Shown here: positions 1 through 9,915 of the stretch, piece by piece
How the letters are laid out: each line of letters opens with the position of its first letter
Position numbering within the stretch: position 1 is the first letter of the stretch
Assembly (NCBI RefSeq): GCF_040958095.1
Contig: NC_091193.1
Location: 25,875,832 to 25,939,831, forward strand
From: Procambarus clarkii
Taxonomy: Eukaryota; Arthropoda; Malacostraca; Decapoda; Cambaridae
Length of the DNA stretch: 64,000 bases
Reading direction: 5' to 3'
Translations under genes and position numbers: made by a program
Notes under the pieces: model-generated
Told to the model about the DNA's origin: nothing
Database searches by the model: none
What the model saw: only the letters and a program-made list of their open reading frames with translations

Positions 1-46
1 CATGTATGTGGGTGTATTAAATATTTTAATTTATTATTTCCAAGAT

Positions 47-165
47 TTAGCTGTTAGCTCTTGGACCCCGCCTTTCTAAGCGTCGGTTGTCTAATGTACC
101 GACTCTCGGCCTCTTTTCCTCCATCATATCTAAACAACATATATTTTTATCTAACACACACACAC
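47..165 (-). mobile_element. LINE 3' fragment
   Basis: The stretch around CCCCGCCTTTCTAAGCGTCG and GGTTGTCTAATG matches the 3' part of the element at 23680-24143 by eye. It is short, broken and followed by a CA/TG tract. Confidence 0.4.
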
Positions 166-237
166 ATCCCCAAGATGCAGCCTTTAGCAGCTTCCTGACT
201 TTCAGGTTCCTATTTACTGCAAGGTGAATAAAGGCAT

Positions 238-300
238 TAGTGTGTGTATGTTTGTGTCTGTGTGTGTGTGTGTACGTGTGTACGTGTGTGTGTTTGTGTG
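238..300. repeat. (TG)n microsatellite
   Basis: Imperfect TG tract with GTTTGTG and TACGTG interruptions. It sits exactly at the 3' end of the minus-strand LINE that begins at about 301. Confidence 0.85.
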
Positions 301-775
301 TATACTCACCTAGTTGTGGTTGCGGGGGGTTGAGCTCTGGCTCTTTGGTCCCACCTCTCAACTGGCAATCAACTGATGTACAGATTCCTGAGCCTACTGG
401 GCTCTATCATATCTGCATTTGAAACTGTGTATGGAGTCAGCCTCCACCACATCACTGCCTAATGCATTCCATCTATTAACTACTCTGACACTGAAAAAGT
501 TCTTTCTAACATCCCAGTGGCTCATTTGGGTACTAAGTTTCCACCTGTGTCCCCTTGTTCGCCTACCACCCGTGTTAAACAGTTTATCTTTATGTACCCT
601 ATCAATTGCTCTGAGAATTTTGTAGGTAGTGATCATGTCTCCCCTTACTCTTCTGTCTTCCAGTGTCATGAGGTGCATTTCTCGCAGCCTGTCCTCGTAA
701 CTCATGCCTCTTAGTCCTGGGACTAGTCTATTGGCATACCACTAAACTTTTTCAAGCTTCGTCCTGTGCTTGACA
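301..775 (-). mobile_element. CR1/L2-like LINE, 3' end
   Basis: The minus-strand open stretch 705-394 encodes the C-terminal end of a non-LTR reverse transcriptase ORF: SYEDRLREMHLMTLEDRRVR, then GDMITTYKIL and a tail ending FKCRYDRAQ. The same end, with GGGACCAAAGAGC and an ACTAGGTGAGTA terminus, recurs at 21506-21590, 23205-23625 and (plus strand) 51020-51265. It is 5'-truncated, with the terminus against a TG microsatellite. Confidence 0.75.
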
Positions 776-994
776 AGGTGTGTGTGTGTGTGTGTGTACG
801 TGTGTAACACACACGTACTTATGTGGTACGTATGTACTACATAATTGTAAGGCGTTTGCTGAATTAGAAAAGTCGGCTAGCAGTCCACCCTTAACGACAC
901 AATTAACTCATTACATAAAAAAATACGTGGCTGCGCAACAGTGTGTGGGAATTGGGGAACTGGTGTGCATTTAGACGACTGGTGAGGACTGGGG

Positions 995-1246
995 GATCCG
1001 GTCGGCCGAGCAGACAGCACGCTGGACTTGTGATCCTGTGGTCCTGGGTTCGATCCCAGGCGCCGGCGAGAAACAATGCGCAGAGTTTCTTTCACCCTAT
1101 GCCCCTGTTACCTAGCAGTAAAATAGGTACCTGGGTGTTAGTCAGCTGTCACGGGCTGCTTCCTGGGGGTGGAGGCCTGGTCGAGGACCGGGCCGCGGGG
1201 ACACTAAAAGCCCCGAAATCATCTCAAGATAACCTCAAGATAACAA
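995..1246 (+). mobile_element. tRNA-derived SINE, family 1, copy A
   Basis: tRNA-like head at about 1000-1070 with a B-box (GGTTCGATCCC) and an anticodon loop reading TGT. Then a conserved body (TTTCTTTCACCCT, CCTGTTACCTAGCAGTAAA, GGGCTGCTTCCTGGGGGTGG, GGACCGGGCCGCGGGGACAC) and a repeated CTCAAGATAAC tail. Other copies are at 8703, 15783 and 62456. Confidence 0.85.
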
Positions 1247-1559
1247 TGACGTAGAAGGATGGCACTAGCGTCTGAATCAAAGGGCAGTGAGGGACAACTT
1301 GGCTTTATATATTTTAATCCCCTTACTATACCGTGAGGCGTCCCTGGTAACCTTGCAATACCAACTGGTTTCTGATCAAAAGCTAAAGTCCAGTCGCCGC
1401 AAGGGCAATAAAGAGAAACAGGAACATTTGTGGAAGCTTTGGGACCGTTACGAGGAAAAACAGATAAGCACCTCACAGTTCCCCAAGGAATGTTCGCGTT
1501 TTATCCCAGGAAGTGCCTGAACTAGAATTAGAAAACAGCAGTCTGTTTACTGGTTGTTA

Positions 1560-2330
1560 TTTAACTTAAGTTAGTTGTAAATGATAATGTAAAAATAGCC
1601 ACTGAGAACTGATGAGTTGCCCAAGACTTTTGCTCGTAAAGAGGGAATTGATTACAAACTTGGACTGCCTTTGAGCAGCCTGAGGGCAGCAATATTCCAG
1701 GAACATCAACTAAATTTCGGAGACTTGAGGCAAAGTGAAGTTCAAACCAGTTACTCTATCTATCATCATTCTATTATGCAGGAAGAACCGCACGTCTATG
1801 GGTCATCCAATAATGTTAGTAGACTTCTAGATGTTACCACTGCTAGGCTTAGGCTCGGCTACAAGTACCTCTGGGAGTTTGTAACATCTGCTGATGTAGA
1901 TTTGACTAAATGTAAACTCTGTCAGCAGAACTATTCGCATCCTTTGCGTCATTATATAATGGAATGTGAAAAATCGCGGAATTTAGAGATAACACCATCA
2001 ACAGTGTCCAAGAAATGTGTAAGTACTTCATTCATAATGATGTGCTGCTCGAAATCTTAGCGAAGTATCCAAAATTTGCTTACTGTAGGTAATGCATGCA
2101 CATGACTGTAAAACTGCCGCCCAGTTGGGTGGGTGTGCAGCAAGACTAGTAACTGTGTGACTCACCACAGATGTAAAGTGCCTTGTATAGTGACTGTTGT
2201 GAGCCTCTTGTTGATCACTTGTGACACAAAGATTATTGATGTGTGTATTTGTGTAGGTGATTAGATATGTATGTGTATGTATATATGTATACGTATATAT
2301 ATATATGTACATGTATGTATGAGAGTGTGT
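1560..2330 (+). mobile_element. Non-LTR retrotransposon 3' end (zf-RVT-like C terminus)
   Basis: Open stretch 1617-2060 holds TTARLRLGYKYLWEFV followed by C-x2-C (TKCKLCQQNYSHPLRHYIMEC), the zinc-finger-like C terminus found after reverse transcriptase in I/jockey-type elements. A frameshift near 1970 breaks the frame; the last codons reappear as EILAKYPKFAYCR and a stop near 2092. 2095-2330 looks like 3' UTR and runs into a TA-rich tail. Confidence 0.6.
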
Positions 2331-2399
2331 ACATGTATATAAAATATTAATAATTTTGTAACTAGCGTCACATATTGATATTTGCTTAGCTAAACGAAC

Positions 2400-2720
2400 T
2401 AGACGGTTCAGTTCCTGAACCGATTATGTGCCTCTGTAATCCTTTACACCACCGCCCACGGGATGGGTATGGGGTGCATAATAAAGAAAGAAATTGAATT
2501 GAATTGGTCTGATTAAGACTTTATGACCATGTAATCTATGTTTTGCTCCACTACTTACTGGTTGAGTATGGGGTGCATAACAAATAATAGCCTCCTTCGG
2601 GGGCGCCTTGTTTCTAAACGTGTTAGTCTTAAATCCTTTAATCTCAAATCTTGCTACAATGTACCTCTTAATAAATGTTATGTACTCTCGCAACCCAATG
2701 TACCTTCTTGTATATAAATA
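2400..2720 (-). repeat. Dispersed short repeat with twin GGGTATGGGGTGCATAA motifs
   Basis: GGTATGGGGTGCATAA occurs twice (about 2465 and 2564), each followed by A/T-rich sequence. It resembles the end of a decayed repeat, perhaps two tandem partial copies. No coding signal. Confidence 0.3.
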
Positions 2721-4234
2721 AATAGATTTCAACTGTAAGGGGATATGGTTTGCACCTTGTTATTCTAATAATGGATAAATAATTCTAATAATAGAAGCGC
2801 TAATTATATGAACAAATGCCATGTATTTATTCAGACGAGAACAACAGCGAACACAAACCAGCGCATATACGAACGGAATGGTTTGTATGTACAAACTTCT
2901 CAGTGAACGAAGTTGTTTCTAGCCCGGTATCCGAAATTGCAGTATACGACTTGACCAGTCCCCTAGGGTTCGGTGTTCAATGAACGAAAAGGACATGAGC
3001 AGTTAAAATTGCGAACGCATACCAACGAATAACGCTAGTATCTATATAACAAGTTCAAGTATGTTTATTGAGATAAGCAATAAATACATCTCAAAGGGAT
3101 AGAGTAGCTTAGGCTATTTCTATATAACAAATTTTTTGTCCTGTGGAGTTGATTTAACTTCCAGACACGTTTTGTTTAATAAATATTAAAGATTTAATGG
3201 CTGTTTATGAAAGATATTATATAAATACACATTCTACTTCTTAATATCACCAATTAAATTTGCGACAATTTGAGCCATGAAATGCGACGACTGGATCTTG
3301 TACAGGAGGCTGATATGGCAGGAAACACTCTCCAGGCGACCATATATCTTGGATAAGTCGCTCCACACAATTGTCGCTTGGACCGTCGACTTCCTATGGC
3401 GTCACCTCTCACATATTTACGTCTCATTTCGTTATGTAATTAGATTATTTCAGAGTAAAAATAGGTTTGATCATGTTCTACGTGTAGCACCAACATTATA
3501 GTAAGTAAATATACCATATTTCTTCATTACTTACGTAATGCTAGGAGGATTTGTGTAGTTTTGGGCCGATTTGGGTAATTCTATGGACCGGGAGTCGGAG
3601 CTCGGCTATTATAAAAGTACACGTATCTTCGCTTTAAATTTAAATATGCTCATGTTAAGGTATTTAGAACGAAGCTTATATATCTGTCTTTCTTGTGACA
3701 TATAAAACTCTTATGTTTATTAAGGAATCTGCGTGAAATAGGTATGGTTCTGAGATGAATGCTGCGGTTTTCGAGCTCGACGAGCGATGAAAACTGCCAC
3801 TTTTATACAACTACAAATATCTTCGGTTTTACTTAAAATATTTGTCTGGTAGAGGTTTTACATATAGATCGCGTTTCTGTCTTTCTTCTGACTAATAAAT
3901 AATTTTGGTTTAATCAGTTATCAAGATGTTTTCAACAATATTCTTTCAACGTTCGTCTTTTCCAACACGGGCGACCCTTTTGAAAACGCGATACTTGGGC
4001 TAACCCATCCTATACTTGGGTCTGTTTCCATTATGGTTTGGAACAATTCCACTCGGAGCAAGTTTTGGTCCTGTTGGTGGAGAGCGCTAAAGTGTTTTAT
4101 GTACCAACTTTTTTCCTGTCTAATTTCTTATACAATGTTCTTTTCTGTACTTTCTTACAATGTATTTTTATACTTTCTTGCAATGTACCTGTAAACCTTT
4201 TTTTTTTAATTTTGCTAGAAATTACCTTCTTAAA
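2721..4234. other. Unassigned upstream sequence
   Basis: A/T-rich, no gene seen. 3620-3720 and 3822-3910 are diverged versions of the same segment (both with ATCTTCG...TTT and CTGTCTTTCTT), an old local duplication. No repeat family recognised. Confidence 0.3.
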
Positions 4235-4530
4235 AGTATATGCCCGAAACGCTTTGCGTAATAGTGGCTTTAGGCATTGTATGTACTAGCTATACCTATA
4301 AGTTAAACAATCCTTGTAAATATTTATTGTATGTATGTACCTTACCTAAATAAAATTGTATTGTTGTATTGTATTGTATAAAATTGTATTGTATAAATTG
4401 TATATCTTAAAGTTTCGAGCGGTGCCCGAAACGCTATGCATGCTAGTGGCTTTACAAGAATGTAAACCTCTGTACTCTAATGAATCCAATGTACTGCACC
4501 TTCTTGTTTATAAATAAATCAATCAATAAA
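4235..4530 (+). repeat. Dispersed 3'-tail module (two partial copies)
   Basis: GCCCGAAACGCTTTGCGTAA and TAGTGGCTTTA at 4240-4275, and again GCCCGAAACGCTATGCATGC with TAGTGGCTTTACAAGAATGT at 4425-4465. They are separated by a (TTGTA)n-like stretch. The same module ends the family 2 SINEs (5690-5720; inverted at 61390-61435) and lies alone at 18412-18440 (inverted). Read here as the 3' end of a LINE and its dependent SINE. Confidence 0.5.
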
Positions 4531-4679
4531 TAACATATATTGCTTTGAAACCCGCATTAATCACTAAAAAAATATTTGGCTTCTTTTATTACAAATTCGC
4601 TACTCTTAGTCCTTCAGCTCGCTACTTTCAGCAATTCAGATGTGGCAACCCTGCCTCAGGCGGTGTGTAAACAAACAAG

Positions 4680-4753
4680 ATGTCCGCGGACGAGTACTTC
4701 TGCGCTAAAGGTTCTCTGAAAATTAAGGGTGTCGAAGATTCAGGGATTAAAAA
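4680..4753 (+). CDS. FAM32A: FAM32A exon 1 (start codon)
   Basis: Encodes the N terminus, beginning MSADEYFCAKGSLKIKG, which aligns with the start of FAM32A (the K-G-x-L-K-x-K-G-V core is conserved). The ATG at 4680 follows ACAAG and is the only ATG giving this frame. The exon ends after two bases of a lysine codon at a GTAAGT donor. Just upstream, 4621-4679 would be 5' UTR; no TATA box is obvious. Confidence 0.93.
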
Positions 4754-5504
4754 GTAAGTTAACTGTAACTGTCTTGATTATCATAGTGTTATCGGAACCT
4801 GTCTTTCCTTCAGTGGCGGCTCTCCGTTGTAATTAAGTTATAAGACGAGCCTCAAACCAGGCGCAAACCACGTCTCAGGTCAACTTGCAAGTTTCTTTTC
4901 CTGTTGTCAGGAACAGGAAGCCTATTAAGACTAATAAGCTTGACAGGATATAACCTACAATAGATGCCTAACTCCCAGGTCCCTATTTTCTACTAGTAAG
5001 TGGTAGAACACTTGACCTGCCTCGAGTTTACTAGCCCAAACTGTCCTTGCCTAATACAGCCTAGTCTAATGATCGATGTACAGTATATGGTTTTGAAAAT
5101 ATAATTATGCAGTAGCCTTTGGGCCTGTGTCCACACTATTTATTTACATGACATTACAATGGATTTAGTTGTTATAAATATTGGTGATTAAATGGTTTAA
5201 TTCTGGCAAAGCCACTTGCAGCATTTTGGGCAATCTGCCTGTATCTGGTGGACTGACAATACTTTAGTTAGGTAAGAGAATGCTCTTGGTTTGCATTTGT
5301 AGTGTAAATTTCAAGCCTATTTATTATTATTCATGTATTGTGTTATTGTCACTGGTGTTACATCAGTTTGTTTTAGGGATGGAACTTAAGCTCCACACTT
5401 AGCAATCACGCTTACTGAAATTTCTGGGCGATTATCAATATTTGTTAAATAAGATTATATTGGAGGGAGTTGTGAAGGTGGCTGCTTGAAAACATCTTTA
5501 TCTG

Positions 5505-5725
5505 CAAGCAGTCCCTGTGGCGTAGTGGTAAAACACTAGCTCGGCGCTTTGTGAGCACTTTGGCCTGGGTTCGTATCCTGGCCAAGGAGAATTGACTGGG
5601 TGTCAATCCTTAACTGTAGCCTCTATTCACCCAACAGTGAATGGGTACCTGGTTGTTAAACGATTTGGCAAGTCGTATTCCAGGGAAAAAATTTGGTAGT
5701 GGCTTTACAAGAATGTAAGAACTTT
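5505..5725 (+). mobile_element. tRNA-derived SINE, family 2, copy A
   Basis: tRNA-like head (CCCTGTGGCGTAGTGGTAAA as A-box region, GGTTCGTATCC as B-box), then a body with ATTCACCCAACAGTGAATGG, GTACCTGGTTGTTAAACGAT and the AGTGGCTTTACAAGAATGT tail. A second, inverted copy is at 61390-61625. Confidence 0.8.
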
Positions 5726-5830
5726 TGTATATACAAAACTATATATACTGTATATACAAAACTGTATGTACTGTATATACAAAGCTGTATATACTCTATA
5801 TACAAAAAAAATCAATTTGAGACATTCAGT
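5726..5830. repeat. ACTGTATATACAAAACT short tandem repeat
   Basis: Four to five copies of a unit of about 20-25 bp (TGTATATACAAAACTGTATA type), directly after the SINE tail. Confidence 0.6.
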
Positions 5831-5871
5831 GGATAAAGCAGTTGGCTCACGAACTCATTAAAAAGTATGTA

Positions 5872-6651
5872 CAGTGGGGCCTCGATTTACGATGGTAATC
5901 CGTTCCCAGAGACATATCGTAAGTCGAAGCGATTTTTCCCATGAGAAATAAAGGGAATTGGATTAATCCGTTCCACACCCCCAAAAATATTAACATAAAA
6001 ATACATTTTATACTGAATACAATTTTTTTCTCTAACTACAATACAGTACATATGTTTATCTTACCTTTATGGAGGACTCTTGATGCGTATGGAAAATGGT
6101 GAGGAGGGGGGAGGAGAGGTGTTACTGTTTGGAAGGGAAGTGCCCTTCCATTATAACATCAGGCAGTGATGACTTCTCTGGGGTACACTCTCTTCTATGT
6201 TTTGCCTGCATACCATTAGGACCTGGTTGTGATTCACTGCTTGTTTGTCTCACTCACCTTTCCATAGATTTTTGTTTTTCCATATGTTTTAATTTTTGTC
6301 TGTAGTGAGGTATCACAGTGTCATTAAAAAGGTTAAGGCAACGGCCTACTGCATCGTCATTTGGGCGAGTCATTTCAGCAAAAGTTTGCAATTCTTCCCA
6401 TGCTGCACACATATTCTTAATTAATGAGAAGGGACATTCTGTACTGTCTCCTCCTCCCTTGAAAAAATTTCCTCAGCAGTCTCTTGTTGCTGCTCCTTGT
6501 AAAGTTCTTCAGTAGTCAGTTCTTCTGTGTTCCTCCACCAGCTCACAACACTCAGAACATTATGAATGCCGCTCCTATTTCTAAATTTCTCAAACCATCC
6601 CCTGCTTGCCTTAAACTCTTTCGCATTTGCATCACTCGTTCCATGGGCTGT
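5872..6651 (-). mobile_element. Tigger-like DNA transposon, truncated
   Basis: Starts after a TA with CAGTGGGGCCTCGATTTACG, the same terminal sequence as the copy at 18471. The minus-strand frame 6720-6421 contains DANAKEFKASRGWFEKFRNR, the second helix-turn-helix (CENP-B-like) region of Tigger transposases, followed by acidic sequence. The catalytic DDE part is missing. The copy stops at about 6651 where a piggyBac-like element abuts, so the second TIR is lost. Confidence 0.75.
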
Positions 6652-6946
6652 AATATCATCATCGCTACATAATAGCATGAACAAGTATATTATGGCATTT
6701 TTAGGCGATACTATGGTCACAAGCTGAACAGCAGTGCTGTTAGCTCATGCTGCGTGTGTCAGGCTTGGTTGCTCACTCAATACTGAGGCCCTTAACACCC
6801 GGGAGTTTGGTCCACGATTTTCTTAAAAAATGGCGTTTGTTTACAAGAACCCTGATGAAGGTGTGGTGAACCCCGTGTATCCACAGGCCGTTTAAATCTT
6901 GCGTAGTACTCCAACACGTCATATGACGTGATGCGCACTTTAAGGG
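6652..6946 (-). mobile_element. piggyBac-like element (CCCTTAA family), left end only
   Basis: Ends in ...AAAGTGCGCATCAC type sequence then AAGGG and TTAA (6947-6950). Read on the minus strand it is nearly the same as 16211-16530, including the perfect palindrome CACGTCATATGACGTG at 6915-6930. It is joined directly to the Tigger fragment. Confidence 0.75.
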
Positions 6947-7541
6947 TTAAAGGGTTATGGGTTAAGGATGAGAAGGAATCACAATTTAGATAAAATGCAA
7001 TAAAAGTGCTGAATCAAGAAATGGCCCCATAAACTTGTACATTAGCAGTGAGCAGCAAACCTGTTCAACACGCAGTAGAGAACATAAACACAAATCGTGA
7101 CCATGCCGCCCACTGTAGCCTAATAGCCATTGGGTTAATAGCAAATGACTGATAATCTGCAATTTAAATGATTAGAAGGGTTACTGTATTTAGTTGTTTC
7201 ACATTTACAGTATGAACATTTTGTGAAACTAGAAACTGCATGTTTCTATAATTGTTTTTGACATTGGGTAAATATGAAATGTAGTGGTAATGATGAGTTC
7301 TAGTTTGACTCCCCAAAAAAATTCAAAACCTTTACTGATTTTAGCAAATATGTCTTCCCATCTCAGTCCTGAAATCTTAAGAACATTGTATATGACACTT
7401 TAAAACATACCATGAATAAAATTGCACTCAAATTGGGTCAGATGGGATTATTAAAACTTGGTCTACCCCTCACCTGATAAGCACTTCAATAAATTTTTTA
7501 TCACCAAGTGTTGTCACACTGATAAATTATTTATATTTCAG

Positions 7542-7686
7542 AAAGAAAAAGAAAAAGAAGAAGGATATTGAAAAGCAGATGGAGGCAAGCATTCGGCGAG
7601 AGACAGAGACTCCCAGTGAGCCCACATCTTCAACACGCACAATGACTCAAGCTGAGCATAGATTTATGGAACGACGGAGAAAAATG
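7542..7686 (+). CDS. FAM32A: FAM32A exon 2 (lysine-rich middle)
   Basis: Starts after TATTTCAG and completes the lysine codon begun in exon 1. It opens with a run of lysines, then DIEKQMEAS, a Ser/Thr/Pro-rich linker (RETETPSEPTSS) and a basic helix ending ERRRKM. The lysine run is the nuclear, disordered segment found in all FAM32A proteins; its exact length varies between species. Ends at a GTAAGA donor at 7687. Confidence 0.94.
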
Positions 7687-7784
7687 GTAAGATTAAATAT
7701 TGTATTACTTTTGAGCTGTTCTTTAATGAGACATTTTTTCTCTGCTAGACAGAAATAAATAGTCTTGATACCTTGAAGCAGATG

Positions 7785-7930
7785 TGATGATTGATGTCCT
7801 CGCAGCCCCGTCTCTTACTGGGCCTCCTGGTTGGTGGTCAGGTCAACCAGACTTAAAAGTCACCTCCTGCAAACTGACATGAATTAGTAGTAGTAGGCTT
7901 CTATCACTCTCAGGAGATTATGGAGTTGTG
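7785..7930 (-). mobile_element. LINE remnant
   Basis: GGCCTCCTGGTTGGTGGTCA and GGTCAACCAGACT on the plus strand are the complement of the SLVDxTTN coding end seen at 12100 and 13055. Short and decayed. Confidence 0.4.
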
Positions 7931-8011
7931 CTCTGGTTGTCAGTCTGGAGTGGCCTCTCCAGAGCACAAAGCCAGTAACGCACATGCATTGTGCGTTGTG
8001 GCTCATTGTGA

Positions 8012-8037
8012 CTCAGCAATGCACGTGCATTGCTGAG
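8012..8037. repeat. Perfect 26-bp palindrome
   Basis: The arm CTCAGCAATGCAC is followed at once by its exact complement, GTGCATTGCTGAG. It lies next to an imperfect relative (GCACATGCATTGTGCGTTGT) and could be an end-box of an old transposon like those at 14238 and 58506. Confidence 0.8.
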
Positions 8038-8702
8038 CCACAGCAACGAGTGGCCCGGGTACAGCTAGTTAGGATAATAAAAAGCTATTAAAACACCTGT
8101 TTTAGAAATGATTTATTAATCTGAAACTTTCAAAATCATGGATCACTGAACTATGACGTCTCAGATGAAGGAAAACCAACTGAGGTTTACAGTACAGTAC
8201 TCCCTATATCTGTCCACCCTCACTCATGTTGTTTCATCACAGAAAAGGTCTATAAGAAGATTTCACCACATGTAGCTACCTTCTCATGCTTCAGCCTTTA
8301 AATTAATTTACAAAAGTAGGGGTGCCATAAATCAGTGAACAAAAATCATGGAAACTCAGTCATCACTTGTTGTATGGACCACTCTGGCTGGTGTTTGGTT
8401 AATTTGGTCCACTTGTGTGATCCAACATGTCTTATGAAGGAATTATTAATAGTAACTTGTGATATACAAGTAATGGGAAAGCTCTCCACCAGTCTGTGAA
8501 CTCTGTCCCAATATCGTAAACAAATCCGCACATCCCCCGCTTCAGTGAACCAGAGTTCGTCAAAAAGGGTGAATAAAGCTGACCTGAAAAGTGTGCAACC
8601 TAGCCGGAGATTCACTGAAACGAGGTTGCACTGTACAGTACTGTAAAATGCTCTGGGAAGATTACGGAGTGTCTCGCAATGAATGCAGTCTGACTCCACT
8701 AC

Positions 8703-8955
8703 TCAGGCCTGATGGCTAAGTGGACAGTGCTCGGGATTCATAGTCCTAAGATTCCGGGTTCAATCCCTGGCGGAGGCAGAAATAAATGGGCAGTTTCTTT
8801 CACCCTGATGTGCCTGTTCACCTAGCAGTAAACAGGTACCTGGAAGTTTAGACAATTACTACGGGCTGCTTCCTGGGGATGTGTAACAAAAGGAAGGCCA
8901 GGTCAAGGACCGGGCCACGGGGACACTAAGCCTTGAAATCATCTCTAGATAACCA
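8703..8955 (+). mobile_element. tRNA-derived SINE, family 1, copy B
   Basis: Head GGCCTGATGGCTAAGTGGAC (A-box region) and GGTTCAATCCC (B-box), anticodon loop reading CAT. Body as in copy A, with an added GTGTAACAAAAGGAAGGCC segment. Ends in ATCTCTAGATAACC. Confidence 0.85.
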
Positions 8956-8959
8956 CCAT

Positions 8960-9905
8960 AGCATGCAGAGGGTTAGAGCAGATTAAGAGCTCAGAAAAAG
9001 AGAAAAGATCATTATAGGGGTGCTGTAGATGGGTGCTAAAGTCTAAGGGACAGGATTCAAGAAGGGGTTTACAAGTAAGAAAAGTACAAGGAAGATGAGT
9101 ACTGGCACTACCTGTTGAAAAGTATGAACCCAGTTCATTTGCGACCCACACCGGACCTGCCACAACAGAACAATGGAGGTGAAGGGCAGGTGAGATGTCT
9201 GGAACATATTTACCCACAATTTTATGAATTTTCTTCCGTCTGAGTGAGAGGGGTGTCAGCCGTAATGGTGGCACCAGAAGCTTTGCAAGTCTCACACTTA
9301 GCCGTACAGATGGTCCTATTGTTCAGAAGCTTAGCTTTCTGAAACAAAATAAATGAATCCGGGGTTTGTTAGCATCAGTGTCTTTTCCAGAGTGCTAGCT
9401 TGCAGCATACAGCCCAAGCACTGCCCAAATTCAACCAGGGAACATGCCCAAAGAGGAATAGCAAGGAAAAGAATAGAGCGAAGGCCAATGTCAAATAGTG
9501 TGTCATGAAAAGGCGGAGGGCCTGAGGGAAAGGCAGGTCAGAAAGTGTTTCGTATAGATTGAATAGACTCCAGTCAGCCTTTTCAAACTACCACCAAAGA
9601 AATGAAAGAAGAGGGCTGAAAGAAAACAAGGTTACGAGGATGGGGAAATGGTCACTGTTGTGGAGGTCATCAAGGACCCTCCATGTCAGGTCTGTACAAG
9701 TAGAAGAGGAGCACAGAAAGATCAAGATAGGAAAGTGTGCAAGTCAATATGACTAGTTTCACCAAAATTCAGGAGATATAACAACGAAGAGAGGATGAAA
9801 GGTTTGAGAAAACAGCCTCTGGTATTTGTCAGATCATCTTCCCAAAGGGCATGCCGACAGTTAAAATCACCCAAGAGAAGCACAGGCTATGGTAATGAGT
9901 CCAAC
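8960..9905 (-). mobile_element. Jockey-like LINE fragment with endonuclease remnant
   Basis: Reading the minus strand down from 9895 gives VLLLGDFNCRHALWEDDLTN, the GDFN signature of APE-type endonucleases in non-LTR elements. About 230 bp further is HNSDHFPI, matching the SDH motif. Several frameshifts and stops follow, and the reverse transcriptase is absent or unrecognisable. It lies just outside the TTAA of the next transposon. Confidence 0.65.
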
Positions 9906-9915
9906 AGGTGTTTAA

